Source of the DNA: Ulota crispa
Taxonomy: Eukaryota > Streptophyta > Bryopsida > Orthotrichales > Orthotrichaceae
Direction: 5' to 3'
Length of the DNA stretch: 64,000 nucleotides
NCBI GenBank assembly: GCA_963920765.1
Contig: OY987244.1
Location: 19,200,358-19,264,357 of the forward strand
The position numbers and the translations under genes were made by a program. Shown here one piece after another: positions 1-11,939 of this stretch. The notes under the pieces were generated by a model, which did no database searches, was not told the DNA's origin, and saw only the letters and a program-made list of their open reading frames with translations. Numbering within the stretch: the stretch's first letter is position 1; each line of letters opens with the position of its first letter.

Positions 1-32
1 TACAATGATAGCAATGAAATAAATATTATAAT

Positions 33-184
33 CACTACAAGAGAAACTGTCCAAAACGACAAAAACATGTCCAAATCAACATGGCTGAATCTACAAATAT
101 TGTCCAATTTGACAAGTTGTTTTGTCATTTTGGACACATTTAGACAATTTGGACATGTCAATTAGGACACAGTTTCTTGTAGTA
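33..184. mobile_element. CACTA-like MITE with 3 bp target duplication
   Basis: A 152 bp element starts CACTACAAGAGAAACTGTCC and ends GGACACAGTTTCTTGTAGTA, so its ends form an inverted repeat matching the classic plant CACTA (En/Spm) terminus CACTACAAGAA. It is flanked by AAT at 30-32 and 185-187, the 3 bp duplication expected for CACTA transposition. The inside consists of short repeats of a GTCCAAATTGACA-like motif, like CACTA subterminal repeats, and has no coding capacity. A related but more degenerate copy lies at 51120-51260. Confidence 0.75.
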
Positions 185-1065
185 AATCCCAATAAAAAGA
201 AATATGAATTTATATCTCAAATTCTACAATGAAAGTACACTTTTTATTATTGCTTTAATACTTTTGAATGTTGATATAATATTTCCTAAACTATATTGTA
301 AAAAAATTCAAACAAATTTTAAACAAATATTTAATCAAAAAATATAATTTGGTGAAAAACTTCAAATTTGAATAAACTTGTAAAATCATTAAAAACACAA
401 AATTCACTACAATTCTCTTCATTTAGTACTTTACCATATTGAAAATGCTAAGATTTTTTCTAATTCTTTATTAAATAAGAAGAATGTAAAAAAATTGAAT
501 TGTTTTTCATTGTGAATGATTATAAATTTAAAAAGTTTAAGTAAAAACATAAATATATTGCTAATTTGTAAAATGTTTGGAGACACATCGGAGCATTTGA
601 AAACCCTAAGAAAACATTTGGCATGATCACAACACCATTAAATGAAGAATAGATTAAAGTTAAGAATCAAACATCTAGAGGACTTCATAATGGTATAAAA
701 AATGCTACCAATGCACTACTACGTACTCCCTTTCACTTCACAATCTTTACAAGGGGCCATATGTTAATCAAGATTGTCAAAATCACAATAATTGGCCAAT
801 TCCTCCTTCCCTTTTCTCTTCTAAAGCTAGCTAAAATCTAAAACTCTACCATTTACGTTTTGAATTTTATTTTTATATAGAAGATAAAAACTAATGAAAT
901 AATAATTTTATATGAGAACTTTCTTGAGGCTTATTTTAACTTTTTAGTACGTGTTTCTCAATTCAAAATGTTACAAAAAAATTTAGGCATAAGACCAAGT
1001 TTAACACAAAATGTAATCTAAAAAATTGCAATAAAAAAAGTGAAATCAATTGGTGCAAAAACCTC
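185..1065. other. AT-rich intergenic, no gene seen
   Basis: Very AT-rich sequence without an open frame that resembles a protein and without recognisable repeats. Confidence 0.5.
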
Positions 1066-2817
1066 TCCAAACTTGATCATTGATCTTTGTAGTAATTATT
1101 TGAAGAGAGTTTTATTTCAACAACTATTATTTTGACAATTACATGCTAAGGTAAATTGTATAGAATCTTAAACAATATTGGTTTTCATATGCTTTTGTAA
1201 CACAAAAAAATTTTAAACAAGCACGTTTAGAGCAATCTTTATTGTTTTGCAAAATTGAGTAGTGGCCTCTGTAGGGACCAACTCGGAACCTAGATTGGAT
1301 ATATGGGGGTTAAACTAAATTGTGTTTTGAACAACATTCTGTTTTCATTGGCTAAACAAGCACTTTATTTATTTATTTGTTTATTTGTTTATTTGTTTAT
1401 TTTATTTTTCATTCAAATTCTTTTTTTTTGCTTTTTATGAATTTGGTTGGTATGTTGCAAGACCCTATTTGGAACCCGAGAGCCCTATTTGTGCTTGTCA
1501 CGGGTTTTGTAAAAGGCTCTTTAGATTTTGAAGAGCCCTCATTAACAAGTTAAGTACTATATTTTTTTTTCATTTTTTAAAAAGTTTTTCACCAATTTTT
1601 TTTGTATTTGTTTTTTTTATGTATTGGTTGGTGTGACTTAGGACTCTCTTTGGAACCCAAGAGCCCATTTTTTGCTTGTCACAATTCTATAAAGGGCTCT
1701 TTGGATTCCAAAGAGCCCTCATTAATAAGTTAAGTACTATTTTTTTTTTTCATTTTTTTATAAGTTTTTCACAAATTTTTTTGTTTTTGTTTTTTTTGTA
1801 AGTTGGTTGGTGTGACTTAGGACCCTCTTCAGAACCAAAGAGCCCTTTTTGTGCTTGTCAAAATTCTGTAAAAGATTCATAAAACTTGTTGAAATTGCAC
1901 AATGTATGAAATCTCAAGAATAGTTAGTGTTTTTTATTAAAAAAATTTAGTTGTATTTGCTAAATTTGGTGACTTTGAATTGCTTAATTCAACATAATGT
2001 TTCTATGGACATGGCAACAAAGCATCAAATTTGGCACTTATGGTTATAGAAAGGTCATTTAAGTTGATTTTAGCCCTCATTTTATCATGTATAAATAAGT
2101 TTCTTAATAAAAATTCTAATTACTCTTTAGATTTCTTGCATTGTGCAATTTTAACAAATTTTATGACTCCTTTACATAATTGTGACAAGCACAAATAGGG
2201 CTCTTGGGTTCCAAAGAGGGTCCTAAGTCACACCAACCAATTCGTAAAAAAAACCAAAAACAAAAAAAATTGGTGAAAAGCTTTTTAAAAAATGAAAAAA
2301 ATTTATAGTACTTAACTTGTTAATGAGGGCTCTTCAAAATTTGAAGAGCCCTTTACAAAACCCGTGACAAGCACAAATAGGGCTCTCGGGTTCCAAATAG
2401 GGTCTTGCAACACACCTACTAAATTCATAAAAAGCAAAAAGAAGAATTTGAATGAAAAATAAAATAAAAAAATAAATAAATAAACAAATAAATAAATAAA
2501 CAAATAAACAAATAAATAAATAAAGTGCTTGTTTAGCCAATGAAAACAGAATGTTGTTCAAAACACAATTTAGTTTAACCCCCATATACCCGATCTAGGT
2601 TCCAAGTTGGTCCCTATAGAGGCTACTACTCAAATTTTGCAAAACAATAAAGATTGCTCTAAACGTGCTTGTTTAAAAATGTTTTGTGTTGCAAAAGCAT
2701 ATGAAAACCAATATTGTTTAAGATTCTATACAATTTACCTTAGCATGTAATTGTCAAAATAATAGTTGTTGAAATAAAACTCTCTTCAAATAATTACTAC
2801 AAAGGTCAAGCTTGGCT
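1066..2817. repeat. 1.75 kb foldback (large imperfect inverted repeat)
   Basis: The left arm (about 1066-1945) is matched in reverse complement by the right arm (about 2100-2817), around a loop of roughly 150 bases. Matching landmarks include CTTTGTAGTAATTATTTGAA at 1086 against its complement near 2790-2810, the AAACAAGCACTTTATTTATT block near 1350 against 2500-2540, and CACAATGTATGAAATC near 1900 against 2130-2150. The arms differ by scattered substitutions and by one extra 180 bp tandem unit on the left. No terminal motif or target duplication is obvious. Its transcript would fold into a very long hairpin. Open frames inside it are low-complexity and not genes. Confidence 0.8.
1425..1890. 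repeat. ~180 bp tandem repeat, 2.5 copies, inside foldback arm
   Basis: Units beginning TTGGTTGGT(A/G)TG recur at about 1443, 1625 and 1804. Each carries GGAACCCGAGAGCCC-like and GAAGAGCCCTCATTAA-like blocks followed by AAGTTAAGTACTATTTT and a T-rich tail. Near 1697-1721 lies the palindromic run GGGCTCTTTGG...CCAAAGAGCCC. The right arm of the foldback (2160-2440) has about one unit fewer, so expansion occurred after the inverted duplication or contraction hit one arm. Confidence 0.7.
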
Positions 2818-3394
2818 TCTTTGACATTTATTGAATTTGGAGACTTTAAGGTGAACATTATTAACTTAGAGTGTTGTAGAAAGTTACAACATAAACAATA
2901 ATGGTTAGAACTCTGCCTAGGTTCCAAGTTGCCTTTATTATGTGAATTCTTTAACTTGTGAAAAATTAGCTTAGTAGAACTAGGAATCAATCTAACGTGT
3001 AGTAGAGTTTTAGGATACTATTTTGTTTAGAAATGAGCAGTAAAAGCCACCTAAAGTAGGAGGCTCAAATTTCAATTGAGAATTTCAAATTGTTCATATA
3101 GAATTGCCAAAAATACTATAGAGAGTTTTTAAAATGAACCATGATTTCTGTGGTGCTAAATTGTCCTTGCATATGTAGGGTTTTAGAGATTTAAGGAAGT
3201 GACAATTAAGGACTATTATTCATTGGGATAATTGGTTATAATTGTACATAGAGTGAATTAGCATTTTGCATGGTATTAAATTATACTCATATTAGATTGC
3301 AATAGGAGATTAAAAAAATTGAGTATATTAGATTTCTCATTTTAGATTGCAAAAGAGCCTTAACTGCATAGTCACATCATAAAATCAAAATATT

Positions 3395-3396
<2 letters not shown>
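2818..3396. other. intergenic, no gene seen
   Basis: AT-rich sequence with no coding signal or repeat that I can identify. Confidence 0.5.

Positions 3397-3464
<68 letters not shown>
3397..3464. repeat. (AT)n microsatellite
   Basis: An uninterrupted run of about 34 AT dinucleotides, likely to vary in length between individuals. Confidence 0.95.
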
Positions 3465-3467
<3 letters not shown>

Positions 3468-3723
3468 ACAAAGCACCAATTATTGCAAATCAATAATGTT
3501 TTTTGAATTATTATTTTTAATGCGCATAAGTAGCAATAGTTATTGCTCTATATTATTTTGTCAAAGAATACCAAAAGCACATATGGAGTAATCAATTGAT
3601 CATATTCTTAGTCAAACAAACTTATCTTGTAGACCCGAGCTTCTTTGGATTCTTAGGAGGCTTAATATGCATTGTTCCTTAAGGTTGTTAGTTTAACTTT
3701 TTTGTCTTTTACAAATTGCAATT

Positions 3724-4200
3724 TTGTCTTTCTGTGACCTATTAGATTTAAAAATGGAGGACTTTTTTGTGTCACGGAATTTGTAAGCATGAGTTTTTTA
3801 TGGTTAAAGCCTCCTTTGAGTTTGTGGAGGTTGTCATTTTATCATATCTATATTTACTAATTCAACTTTTTAGTTTTTGAAAAATCTCATGGCAACTCCC
3901 TTTATACTTCTTTGGTTCCAAAGAGGGGGTTTAATATGTGCCAACAAATTTGTAAATGTGAGTTTATCATAGCCTGCAGCCTTCTCCAAATCCAAAGATG
4001 CTATCTAAAATTCAAAATTTTGCATATACATCTAGTTGTTTAGCCGTTGACAATTCACATGGCAACTTATGTGAGACCTTATTGGTTCCAAAAAGGAAGT
4101 TTGTAGTGTGCAAGTGAATTTGTAAATGTTAGTATATCATAGCTTGAAGTCTCTTTGGAAGCTAAAGAGGTTATCTTAATTTCATATTTTTGCACGACTA
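3724..4200. repeat. degenerate ~175 bp tandem repeat, about three copies
   Basis: Three diverged units share the order: a pyrimidine-rich block, GGTTCCAAAGAGG or a variant, AATTTGTAAATGTGAGTTTATCATAG, then CTCTTTGG...AAGAGG, a CATCTA/CTATATTTA stretch, and ...TCTCATGGCAACT. Starts lie near 3724, 3898 and 4075. No coding signal is seen. Confidence 0.6.
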
Positions 4201-5115
4201 TTCATTTTATATCCAAAATTTGCGTCATAATCTCATTCATTGGATGATACTTGGATGGATGATTGAATGAATGTTTTTGATTATGGGTGACTGAATTTTA
4301 TTTTTTATCTGGTTCAAAGTTCCTTTCATGTGCATAAAGTACAATTTCTACCATTTCTACCTTTAGTGATCTTATTTGAACATTGGATGAGTTCATAAAA
4401 GCTCTCTTCTTCCAATTTCATTTAATAATCTTTCCATTTTAATAGTTTATCCACTACTATTTTTTGGCCCAAATTCACTTAATAATGTTCTAAAATATAT
4501 TATTTTTAGTAAGATGTGAATTTTCATTGCTCAAATCCAACTGCTCACTGCTCAACACTTGTTACTCATTGCTCACACTTTAGCATTGTTGTCCCTCAAG
4601 TAACAACTTGATGGTACAGAATCCACAATATAATGTTCTTCATACACTCTAGTTTAAATGTGTGCTAGCAAAACCTTGCAAAATTTTGCCACTTAAGTCA
4701 CACCATTTGAGACATTAATTAAACACACAAACCTCGAGTGTATGTAAATTAATGTAAATTACTGTGAGCTACTTTAGTATGCTTGAAAAATTCATTGTAG
4801 TGCTATTAATGTTGGGCGCAGTATAAACTTGTGTACCAAAGATGTGAATATTGTTTTGGTAAGTTTGACTACTTAGCACATAAATGTTGTTGCATACAAA
4901 AAATGTTGGCTATATTCATACAAGGACCATTTAGTACTTGAAAAAATGGTTTTGTGACAAATGTCAAAAATTCCCCAAAAAATCCTAAGTGATTGGTATT
5001 ATGTTTGTAACTTTGCTTGAAATTTACAACTCCAATGAAGTTCATGTGCTACCCAAGTACCCCATCCGTATACAACATAGAAGAGCATGCACAATATAAC
5101 AACATCCTTTAGGAG
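4201..5115. other. intergenic, no gene seen
   Basis: AT-rich sequence with short local repeats only (for example TGTAAATTA twice near 4743-4761). No protein-like frame. Confidence 0.5.
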
Positions 5116-5985
5116 TTAACCCCTGAACGGCCTGAAAACCCTTTGCGGCCGTATGAACAAATGTATTTGAGCTACTATGAGGGTTTCTCAAAAAAATTAT
5201 GCACCCGCCATCATACAACCCCCTTCAGTATGTATGATTCTAACACTTAACCCCTCACCGCCCACGATATTTTTGAGTATTTCAAAATTTGCTTGAAAGT
5301 GAACAAAATGCTAGCATTTTGATCAATCTTATCGATTTTCTCTAAAGCCCAACCTTACAAATTCAAAGTAGACATGTTATAGATCACATAGGAAAAGAAA
5401 TCACAACAATATCATTTATGGATTGAAAGATTATAATGTTTGATCAAGAGGGTGTTAAAGACTGCAAAAGTGATTTGAAGTCTTTCAATCCTCTTTTTGT
5501 ATCTCAAACTTGAAATTGAGGGTACCAAAAAAATTGAGTATGTAAAGTCTAACATGTATAACCCCAATCAATTTACGGCTTCTCAAAATCTATTCTACCA
5601 TTTTTTTAATTGAATTTTTAATGTGATTTTTTCTCCAAGTTCTAGTGTACTTGAGGCTCATTTCCAAGAGCCTTCAACACTAGAAAGTGAAGAGTTGCAG
5701 TGGACACCCTTGCACAAAATCTTGAATAGACAAATGACTTTAATTCATTTTCAAAATCAAACTCCTAGTGCTGAAACTAGACTTCAATAAGAATTTCAAA
5801 ATAATAGTAATCACTAAAAAAAATCTTGAAGAAAGATCGCACATCTCTATATAAAATTCAGAGGGGCCCAGTTTGAGCCCCATGAACAGTGAGGGGTTAA
5901 TTTCCAGCTGATTCAAACTTCTGAATATTGATTGAGACCATATTTGGTACCGTATCTCCAGAGCCCAAGTGCCCTTCAGGGTTAA
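5116..5985. mobile_element. TTAA-flanked element, outer copy interrupted by another
   Basis: TTAA (5116-5119) is followed by CCCCTGAACGGCC. The other end reads GCCCTTCAGGG before TTAA (5982-5985), giving imperfect inverted ends next to identical TTAA tetramers. A second complete element occupies 5247-5900 inside it, leaving about 127 bp of outer sequence on the left and 81 bp on the right. The TTAA/CCC arrangement matches piggyBac-type termini. Non-coding. The right end is more diverged than the left, so the outer boundary is less certain than the inner one. Confidence 0.45.
5247..5900. mobile_element. TTAA-flanked non-autonomous element (piggyBac-like ends)
   Basis: The element is bounded by TTAA at 5247-5250 and 5897-5900. 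Ends are CCCCTCACCGCCCACG on the left and, reading inward from the right, CCCCTCACTGTTCATG. Its interior is clearly homologous to the element at 34870-35542: both contain ACATAGGAAAA...CACAACAATATCA, TTATGGATTGAAAGATT and TTTGATCAAGAGGGTGTTAAA in the same order. Similar length (654 and 673 bp) supports true element boundaries. No transposase frame. Confidence 0.65.
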
Positions 5986-6361
5986 GCAGTATTTTTGAGC
6001 CACTTGAGCTGCCGCTGGCTAATATTTTAGTTTTTTTAAATTTTTTGACAAGAGCATGCAAAGCAGTGGCACTCCACACAGGGATGTTTTGAGAGGGACA
6101 CTGAAGCGTGAAGGACTACGTCAAAAACTTTGCTTGCCCCCAACAACTGAAATTAATTAGAAACTATGTTATTTTAGTGATAGTAACAAGCGAGAATTCT
6201 TGACTATATTCAACAAAAGATATTTTAAGGCAATTAAAAATACTTGACTATCAAACTTCCAGAATGAGTAAATAATAATCAATGTTGGTATCTTTTTCTT
6301 GCAAAACTATTGAAGATTATACATTGTTTTCTTTAGATGGCTACCATACGCTAAAAGGTTG

Positions 6362-7273
6362 TTAACCCTTTAAAGACCACACACATTTTCACAAAATCCA
6401 TTAGAAATTGGGGCTGTAAGCCAAATTGTATAGTTGAATCAAATGTGGACCCAATTTGCATAATCCAATAGTACAAATGGAAAGAACAGCTTATTCACTG
6501 TAAACTATCAAAATCTCAACTAGATTTACCGTTGGAAACGAAATATTATAACGATTAAGTGAGATGTAAGTGGAAAATCTCTAGTTTTTCATGCTTGTGT
6601 GGTTTTGGATCTTACTGCTTCATACAAGCTTTGCTGGAGAAAAGCCTAATATTTCTTGAAAGCAAGGTTTCCCACCTTTCCAATAAGATTGGTTTCACAC
6701 AAAATAGACAAAAATAGCAATCACAAGGTGTAGCTAAGTGGACAAAAAGGGTGAAAAACCCACTTTATTTGCTACCCTAAAATGGTTCTACAAGAAATTT
6801 GATAAATGCTATGAAAAATCCAATTGGTGAAAACAACCAAGAATTGGCCTTAAATGTAGGATGCCAAATTTTTAAGATGAAATGATAGCACAATTTCAAT
6901 AGATCTTCAAATACTATAATTGTACTACTATTGCATAGAAAAACAATACAAGCATATTTCTTAAGCAATTTGAAATTTTTTAAGATTGCTCAATTGAAAT
7001 GTGGCATTCTTTTTGGATGTTTAATGTGTTGTGTTATTGCTTTGATCCATCTTTGACCAAATATGGATATGTATTTTGAGGCCATGCCGTATAAATACCA
7101 TTATTTGTCAACTCATATACCCAATTCTATTGTTGTTTTTTTGGTTGGATGCAAAATTCTTGTGACCACAAGTGTTCTTCAAGAACAATTTCCAAATTAT
7201 CGAATGATTTTATTTTGTAGGCCAAAAACCACTTTGCTGAACCAAAATATGGTTTGGTGGTCTCTCAAGGGTT
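6362..7273. mobile_element. TTAA-flanked non-autonomous element
   Basis: TTAA at 6362-6365 is followed by CCCTTTAAAGACCAC; reading inward from TTAA at 7270-7273 gives CCCTTGAGAGACCAC, so 13 of 15 terminal bases match as an inverted repeat. The 912 bp interior is AT-rich. The 70-codon plus-strand open frame at 7063-7275 runs through the right end and is not protein-like. Confidence 0.6.
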
Positions 7274-7341
7274 AATCTTGCCAACAACCACTTATTACTT
7301 ATTTTTTCAAATAAAGTTAGTCTTTGATTCATCCCAAGATG

Positions 7342-7372
7342 AAATAAAAAATAAAAAATAAAAAATAAAAAA
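7342..7372. repeat. (AAAAAT)n microsatellite
   Basis: About five copies of AAAAAT in a row. Confidence 0.85.
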
Positions 7373-8062
7373 TCAACTTTTGGTACATCTCTTTTTACAA
7401 GAGCATGACTTTGATTCTATCTTTCATATACAAAGTGGTGTTAATTAGTCATTTTATCAAAGGTATTGGTAGAATCAAACAGAATATTGAATATTCAAGT
7501 ACATTCATTAGGGACGTGTTTCTCTTTGAGGATAAGCACGCATATTCAAAAAAAGAAAGCATGGCTCAAAAAAAGCAACTTGGTTTATTAGGGTTCCAAG
7601 TATAAACTAGTGACTTTATACAATTTTTTTTCTTAAGGACAAAGAGGAGTTTAGAGAAATCTTGTACAAGTCTTTTAAAAAACTTTTACGAGGACAAGGG
7701 CCTCACCTGCATCTATGCACAAAAACAGACAATTAGTTTGTTATTGTACGTATGCAAGGTGTCTTTAGCCTTGCTGTAACTTGTTATCGTTTTTGCATAA
7801 AAGCAAATTGAAAAAAAACAAGCTTGCTATACTACCTCTGTTCAATCTTAGAAGATAGCATTAAGAGGTTAATAAAAAACTTGGTTGAATGACGAGGACG
7901 CCATAACGTTATTGCTCACAAATATCTCACACCGTAGATAAGTAACCAAACAAAACTGCAGTTGCTGGTTGTGACTTGTATTCGTATGAGGCCGCTATAT
8001 TAAGCATGGCATCAAATTAGTTAGAGACTGAATTGCCTCATGAATATCTCTTTAGACTCCTA

Positions 8063-8067
8063 ATTGG
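8063..8067. repeat. target site duplication, left copy (ATTGG)
   Basis: ATTGG directly precedes the left LTR and is repeated directly after the right LTR at 13330-13334. Confidence 0.85.
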
Positions 8068-8313
8068 TGTCACAGACATAGAAATAGAAAGATAATTAAT
8101 AAAAACTAGGAAATGAACTTGGATTCAAAGATGAGGAAACAAATATCAAGGAGGTGAGCGATGGCTCCAAGAAATGTGTTGTTGAGTCTGAATAACATTT
8201 CAGCCTTGATTTCTATATATACTCTGATCTAAAATAATAAAAAATTAAAATAAAAGATATTCTAAAGCCAAAAGTAAAAAAAAACGGAATGTTCCGAAGT
8301 AACGTCCCTAACA
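8068..8313 (-). repeat. 3' LTR of the retrotransposon
   Basis: 246 bp from TGTCACAGAC to CCCTAACA. It aligns along its length with 13090-13329, sharing AACAAATATCAAGGAGGTGAG, TGTTGTTGAGTCTGAATAAC and TATATATACTCTGATCTAAA (each written for its first bases). Several small indels separate the two LTRs. Confidence 0.9.
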
Positions 8314-9245
8314 TTATTCCCTTCTCAAGCAACAAGTTCCAAGAGGAGCCCTAGATTTATCCGGATAAAATTGATGAAATTTTTGTACCATTTTCGGTGC
8401 ATTTACGAGATTCTTAGTTGATTCTCACGTCTGCTTGTTGATATCATAATCGCTCCAATATACCAAATATTATACTTTGCTCCACATTTGTTGTGAATCT
8501 AATACTTATTCCAACTCATATTCATTGTAGTTCTTAATTTCAATACTTGTTAGTGGCGCTTGTATTCTTCCTGAAAGATGTGACTGCCAATAAGGTTCTA
8601 AAAGAAATATATGAAAAATTACATGTGCTTTCATAAAAGCTAATAGCTCCAAACAATATGTCATTAGATTGATCTGCTTTTAAATAACAAATGGTTCCAA
8701 TCTTTGATAGTCTAACTTGTCGCATGACTGCTTGATCTTAATATTCCTTTAAAATAAGCCATACCTTATTTTCAATTTGAAAATCAGGTGCTTGATTGCA
8801 ATATTTATTTGCAATTGTTTTATAGGACTCTTGGGCAGTAGTAGTTGAAGCTTCAAAATATCTTGAATTTGCAATAATTGCCTTGCAAAGTTGTTAGTTG
8901 CTGGGTTACTATTTGCTGGTGAACTTAACAAATCAAGCTTTAGATGATAGCCATAATTAAAATAAAATGGTGTTTGTGAGTTGAAGCATGAAGAGTATTG
9001 CTATATGCAAATTTTGCTAATGGCAAGTATGTTGTCTAATTATCTTGCTGATAACTGATACTACATCGTAAATATTGCTTAAAAACTTAATTAACCCGTT
9101 TTGTTTATTTGTCAGTTTGAAGATGAAAAGTTAAAGAAAGATTTATCTCTACCTTCAATATCTTGAAAATATGTTTTCAAAATTTTGATATAAATTGGGG
9201 TTCTCGATCTGATACAATATTGTCTGGTAAACCGTAATATCGATA

Positions 9246-9610
9246 CTAATTATTAAAAAATAATCTTGCCGTATCTTCATTTGATGAAATTTTCTTGCAA
9301 GGAACAAAATATGTTATTTTTGTAAATCGATCTTCTAAAACAAAGATGCTGTCAAATGAATCTGATGACTGCAAATCCGTGATAAAATCTATAGAAACTG
9401 AAGACCACAGCCAACGTGGAATAAACAACAATTGCAAAAGTCTATAAGGGCGATGCCGATGTTGGATCTTGAACAAATGTTACAAGAGGTAACAAAATTT
9501 TTCACATTTTTTTACATTTGAGGCTACCAAAGATCTCTAGAAACAAGTTCCATAGTCTTGTTGTGTCGAAAATGACCCGCGGCTGAAAAGTCATAACGAG
9601 ATTAAAAAAC
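9246..9610 (-). pseudogene. retrotransposon integrase remnant (zinc-binding and core domains)
   Basis: The minus-strand frame at 9246-9476 encodes WSSVSIDFITDLQSSDSFDS followed by VLEDRFTKITYFVPC, the start of the Ty3/gypsy integrase catalytic core including the first catalytic Asp (in DFITDL). Immediately upstream on the minus strand (about 9480-9605), in frames broken by stops, AAGHFRHNKTMELVS and C..C remnants of the HHCC zinc-binding domain can be read. The core frame ends after 76 codons, so the remaining catalytic residues are not in frame. Confidence 0.8.
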
Positions 9611-10468
9611 GCAAAGTCGTGTTAGACCTTTTGGGATAAATAAGCGCTCTTCAAAATATAAAAAATCTTCTTCCACCTTAAATTTGTCTTCTTCATTAAT
9701 ACGACGCTTAATGTCAAGGGTTACACAATCTTCAATAGTTGCAACGCGCACTTCGTTGATGAAGTCTCAATCTATAGATGATGGTATAATCGTACCGCAA
9801 AAATGAAATAGTTCTGACTTCAACAAAGTTCTACGCTATTGATCAAATGCTGTTTTTCCAACATTAGGTGCAAAATATGATCTTCTTAATAAAGCATTAA
9901 ATAATCTTTATTGCTTCCTCGGTCAGTATGTGATAATAAAGTCAAACCAAGATAGAGTCATATTCCATTGAGCTTGACATCGATTTAAAATACAAGACGA
10001 CATGAAGTACTCCAAATTTTTGTGATTTATAAAAACAGTCACCGGGTGCGTAGCTCCTTCAAGGAAATGACGTCATTTTTGAAAAAAATCAATAATAGCA
10101 AGAAGTTCTTTATTATGAATCTTATAATTGATATCAGCAGCAGAAAATTTCTGAGAGTAGAAAGCAATTGAGTAAAGCTTCTTATCTTCCTCTAGTTATA
10201 AAAGTACAGTTCCCAAAGCAAAATCTGAAGCATTGGTTTCCAAATAGAATGCATTTGAAAAATTCAAGTGTACTAAAATTAAAGTTGTAGTGAATGCGAT
10301 CTTTAAATCATGAAAAATTTTCTCCGCTAGTGGTTCATACTCGAACTTATCCTTGCTTGTCATTTGAGTGAGCAAAGCAACAACTTAACAATATCCATTA
10401 ACGAAGATCCAATAAAAATTAGCAAAATCAAGAAAACATTGTATGTCTCTAATAGTCTTCGGAATTTT

Positions 10469-11205
10469 TCAAGATAAAATAGTTTCCACCTTCTTGGGAT
10501 CCATCTTCATGCCCTCCGTATGTGCAATGAATCTCAAAAATTTCATCTTAGTTTGATGAAATAAATACTTCTCTAGTTTGAGGTAGAGTCCTTGTTTGCA
10601 AAAAATTTCAAGGATCAAATGAATGTGTTTTGCATGATCTTCTTTATTTTTAGCAAATATCAAAATATCATTTAAGTAAATAACAACAAAGTTGTCAAAA
10701 TGCTCTCAAAAAATGTCATTTATCATGCATTGGAAGATTGCTGGGCATTTATAAGACCAAAAGACATGACATTATACTCAAAATGGCTATATCTTATACA
10801 AAATGCCGTCTTCCATTTGCTTCATTCTTTTATTTGTACGAGATTGTAAACTCCACGTAGGTTAATTTTTGTAAAGATCTTTGCACTTCCAAATTGATCT
10901 AAAAGTCTAAAGATAAAAAATAATGGATAATGGTTCTTCTTTGTCACCTTATTAAAATCTTGATAATCTACGCACATTCATAAAGAACCATTATTTTTTT
11001 TCACAAATAGAATAAGCGCTCCACCAGGCAATTTGAAGTAACAAATGAAGTTTTTTGCCAAATTCTCATCAATGTAATTTTGTGATTCCGCCAATTCCAT
11101 TTGTGATAAATTGTAAATTGAACCAAAAGGATGTTGTGCTCCTTCCTTCCAATCTATAGCACAATCATATAGTCGGTGCTCCAGTAGTATATTAGCATTC
11201 TTCAA
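10469..11205 (-). pseudogene. retrotransposon reverse transcriptase remnant
   Basis: The minus-strand frame at 10978-11205 reads NYIDENLAKNFICYFKLPGG then LFVKKNNGSL, the RT N-terminal blocks; the frame at 10469-10663 reads IFAKNKEDHAKHI...KCEKYLF-type sequence of the RT palm/thumb region. Between them, near 10660-10700, the active-site motif reads YLNDIL where YxDD is required, so one catalytic Asp is changed to Asn. Multiple stops separate the pieces. Confidence 0.8.
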
Positions 11206-11468
11206 AAAAAAATATTTTCAAAAACTTTATACTGGTCTGGAATACTAGCTGTTGTCATCATTTCTTCACTAGTTGAAGCCGCATAGATAACAAATAATGT
11301 ATCTTGTTTTACCATTTTTATAAATGCATTTGCTCCAATGAACATGAGTGTTTTTACTTGCAGATTGCTAATTTATTTGCTAATAGGTTTCACAATAGGT
11401 TTTTCAACAGGTTATATAACAACTTTATTAGCTAGATGATTTTTGAGAAAAGTCATCTTTTGTAACTT

Positions 11469-11801
11469 CTAGTTTATTGACGGATTGTACTTTTTTAACC
11501 ATGAATGACAAAAAATAACAGGATTTAACAAGGTTTTGAAGATATTGAAGATAATTTGGCTATTATGATCTTCAAATGTCACATCTAAAAGCATTATTTC
11601 GTGTGTGATATTGCCAAAAGATAAAGGTCGTCCATCTATCACTTTTACATTGATAGGCTGAAATTTCTGATTTAAAAGAAATTTGTGATTTTTAACAAAT
11701 TCTTCATTCAAAAAAGAAGCATATGCTTCTGAATCTAATAAAAGCAGTGGTTTCAAGTTTCTGAGGACCAACGAATAAATGAATAATAAAACATGAAGCA
11801 T
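11469..11801 (-). pseudogene. retrotransposon aspartic protease remnant
   Basis: The 110-codon minus-strand frame contains LLLLDSEAYASFLNEEFVK, the retropepsin active-site block in which the family reads DSGA; here Gly is Glu, so the catalytic DSG triad is broken. Downstream PVIFCHSWLKKYNP matches the conserved G-x-x-WL-x-x-x-NP block of plant Ty3 proteases. The frame ends before RT. Confidence 0.75.
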
Positions 11802-11939
11802 GTTAAGCGGAAAGGGAGGAATCTATGTGTTATTGTAAAATTGCATTATCCAGCTGCATGGTTTCCGTTGTGGCTTGGTATCTTTGATTTCCTGAATGAT
11901 GGCAGTTCTAGTCTTAACAATACGTTGATTTAACTTCTT

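Noticed and set aside
2312..2585. Minus-strand hydrophobic frames rich in Leu/Phe/Tyr
   Set aside because: They derive from AAAT/AAAC low-complexity repeats in the foldback arm and look like membrane proteins only through composition.
3724..4200. CRISPR-like spaced repeats
   Set aside because: Long degenerate tandem units without short identical direct repeats and spacers; the DNA is eukaryotic.
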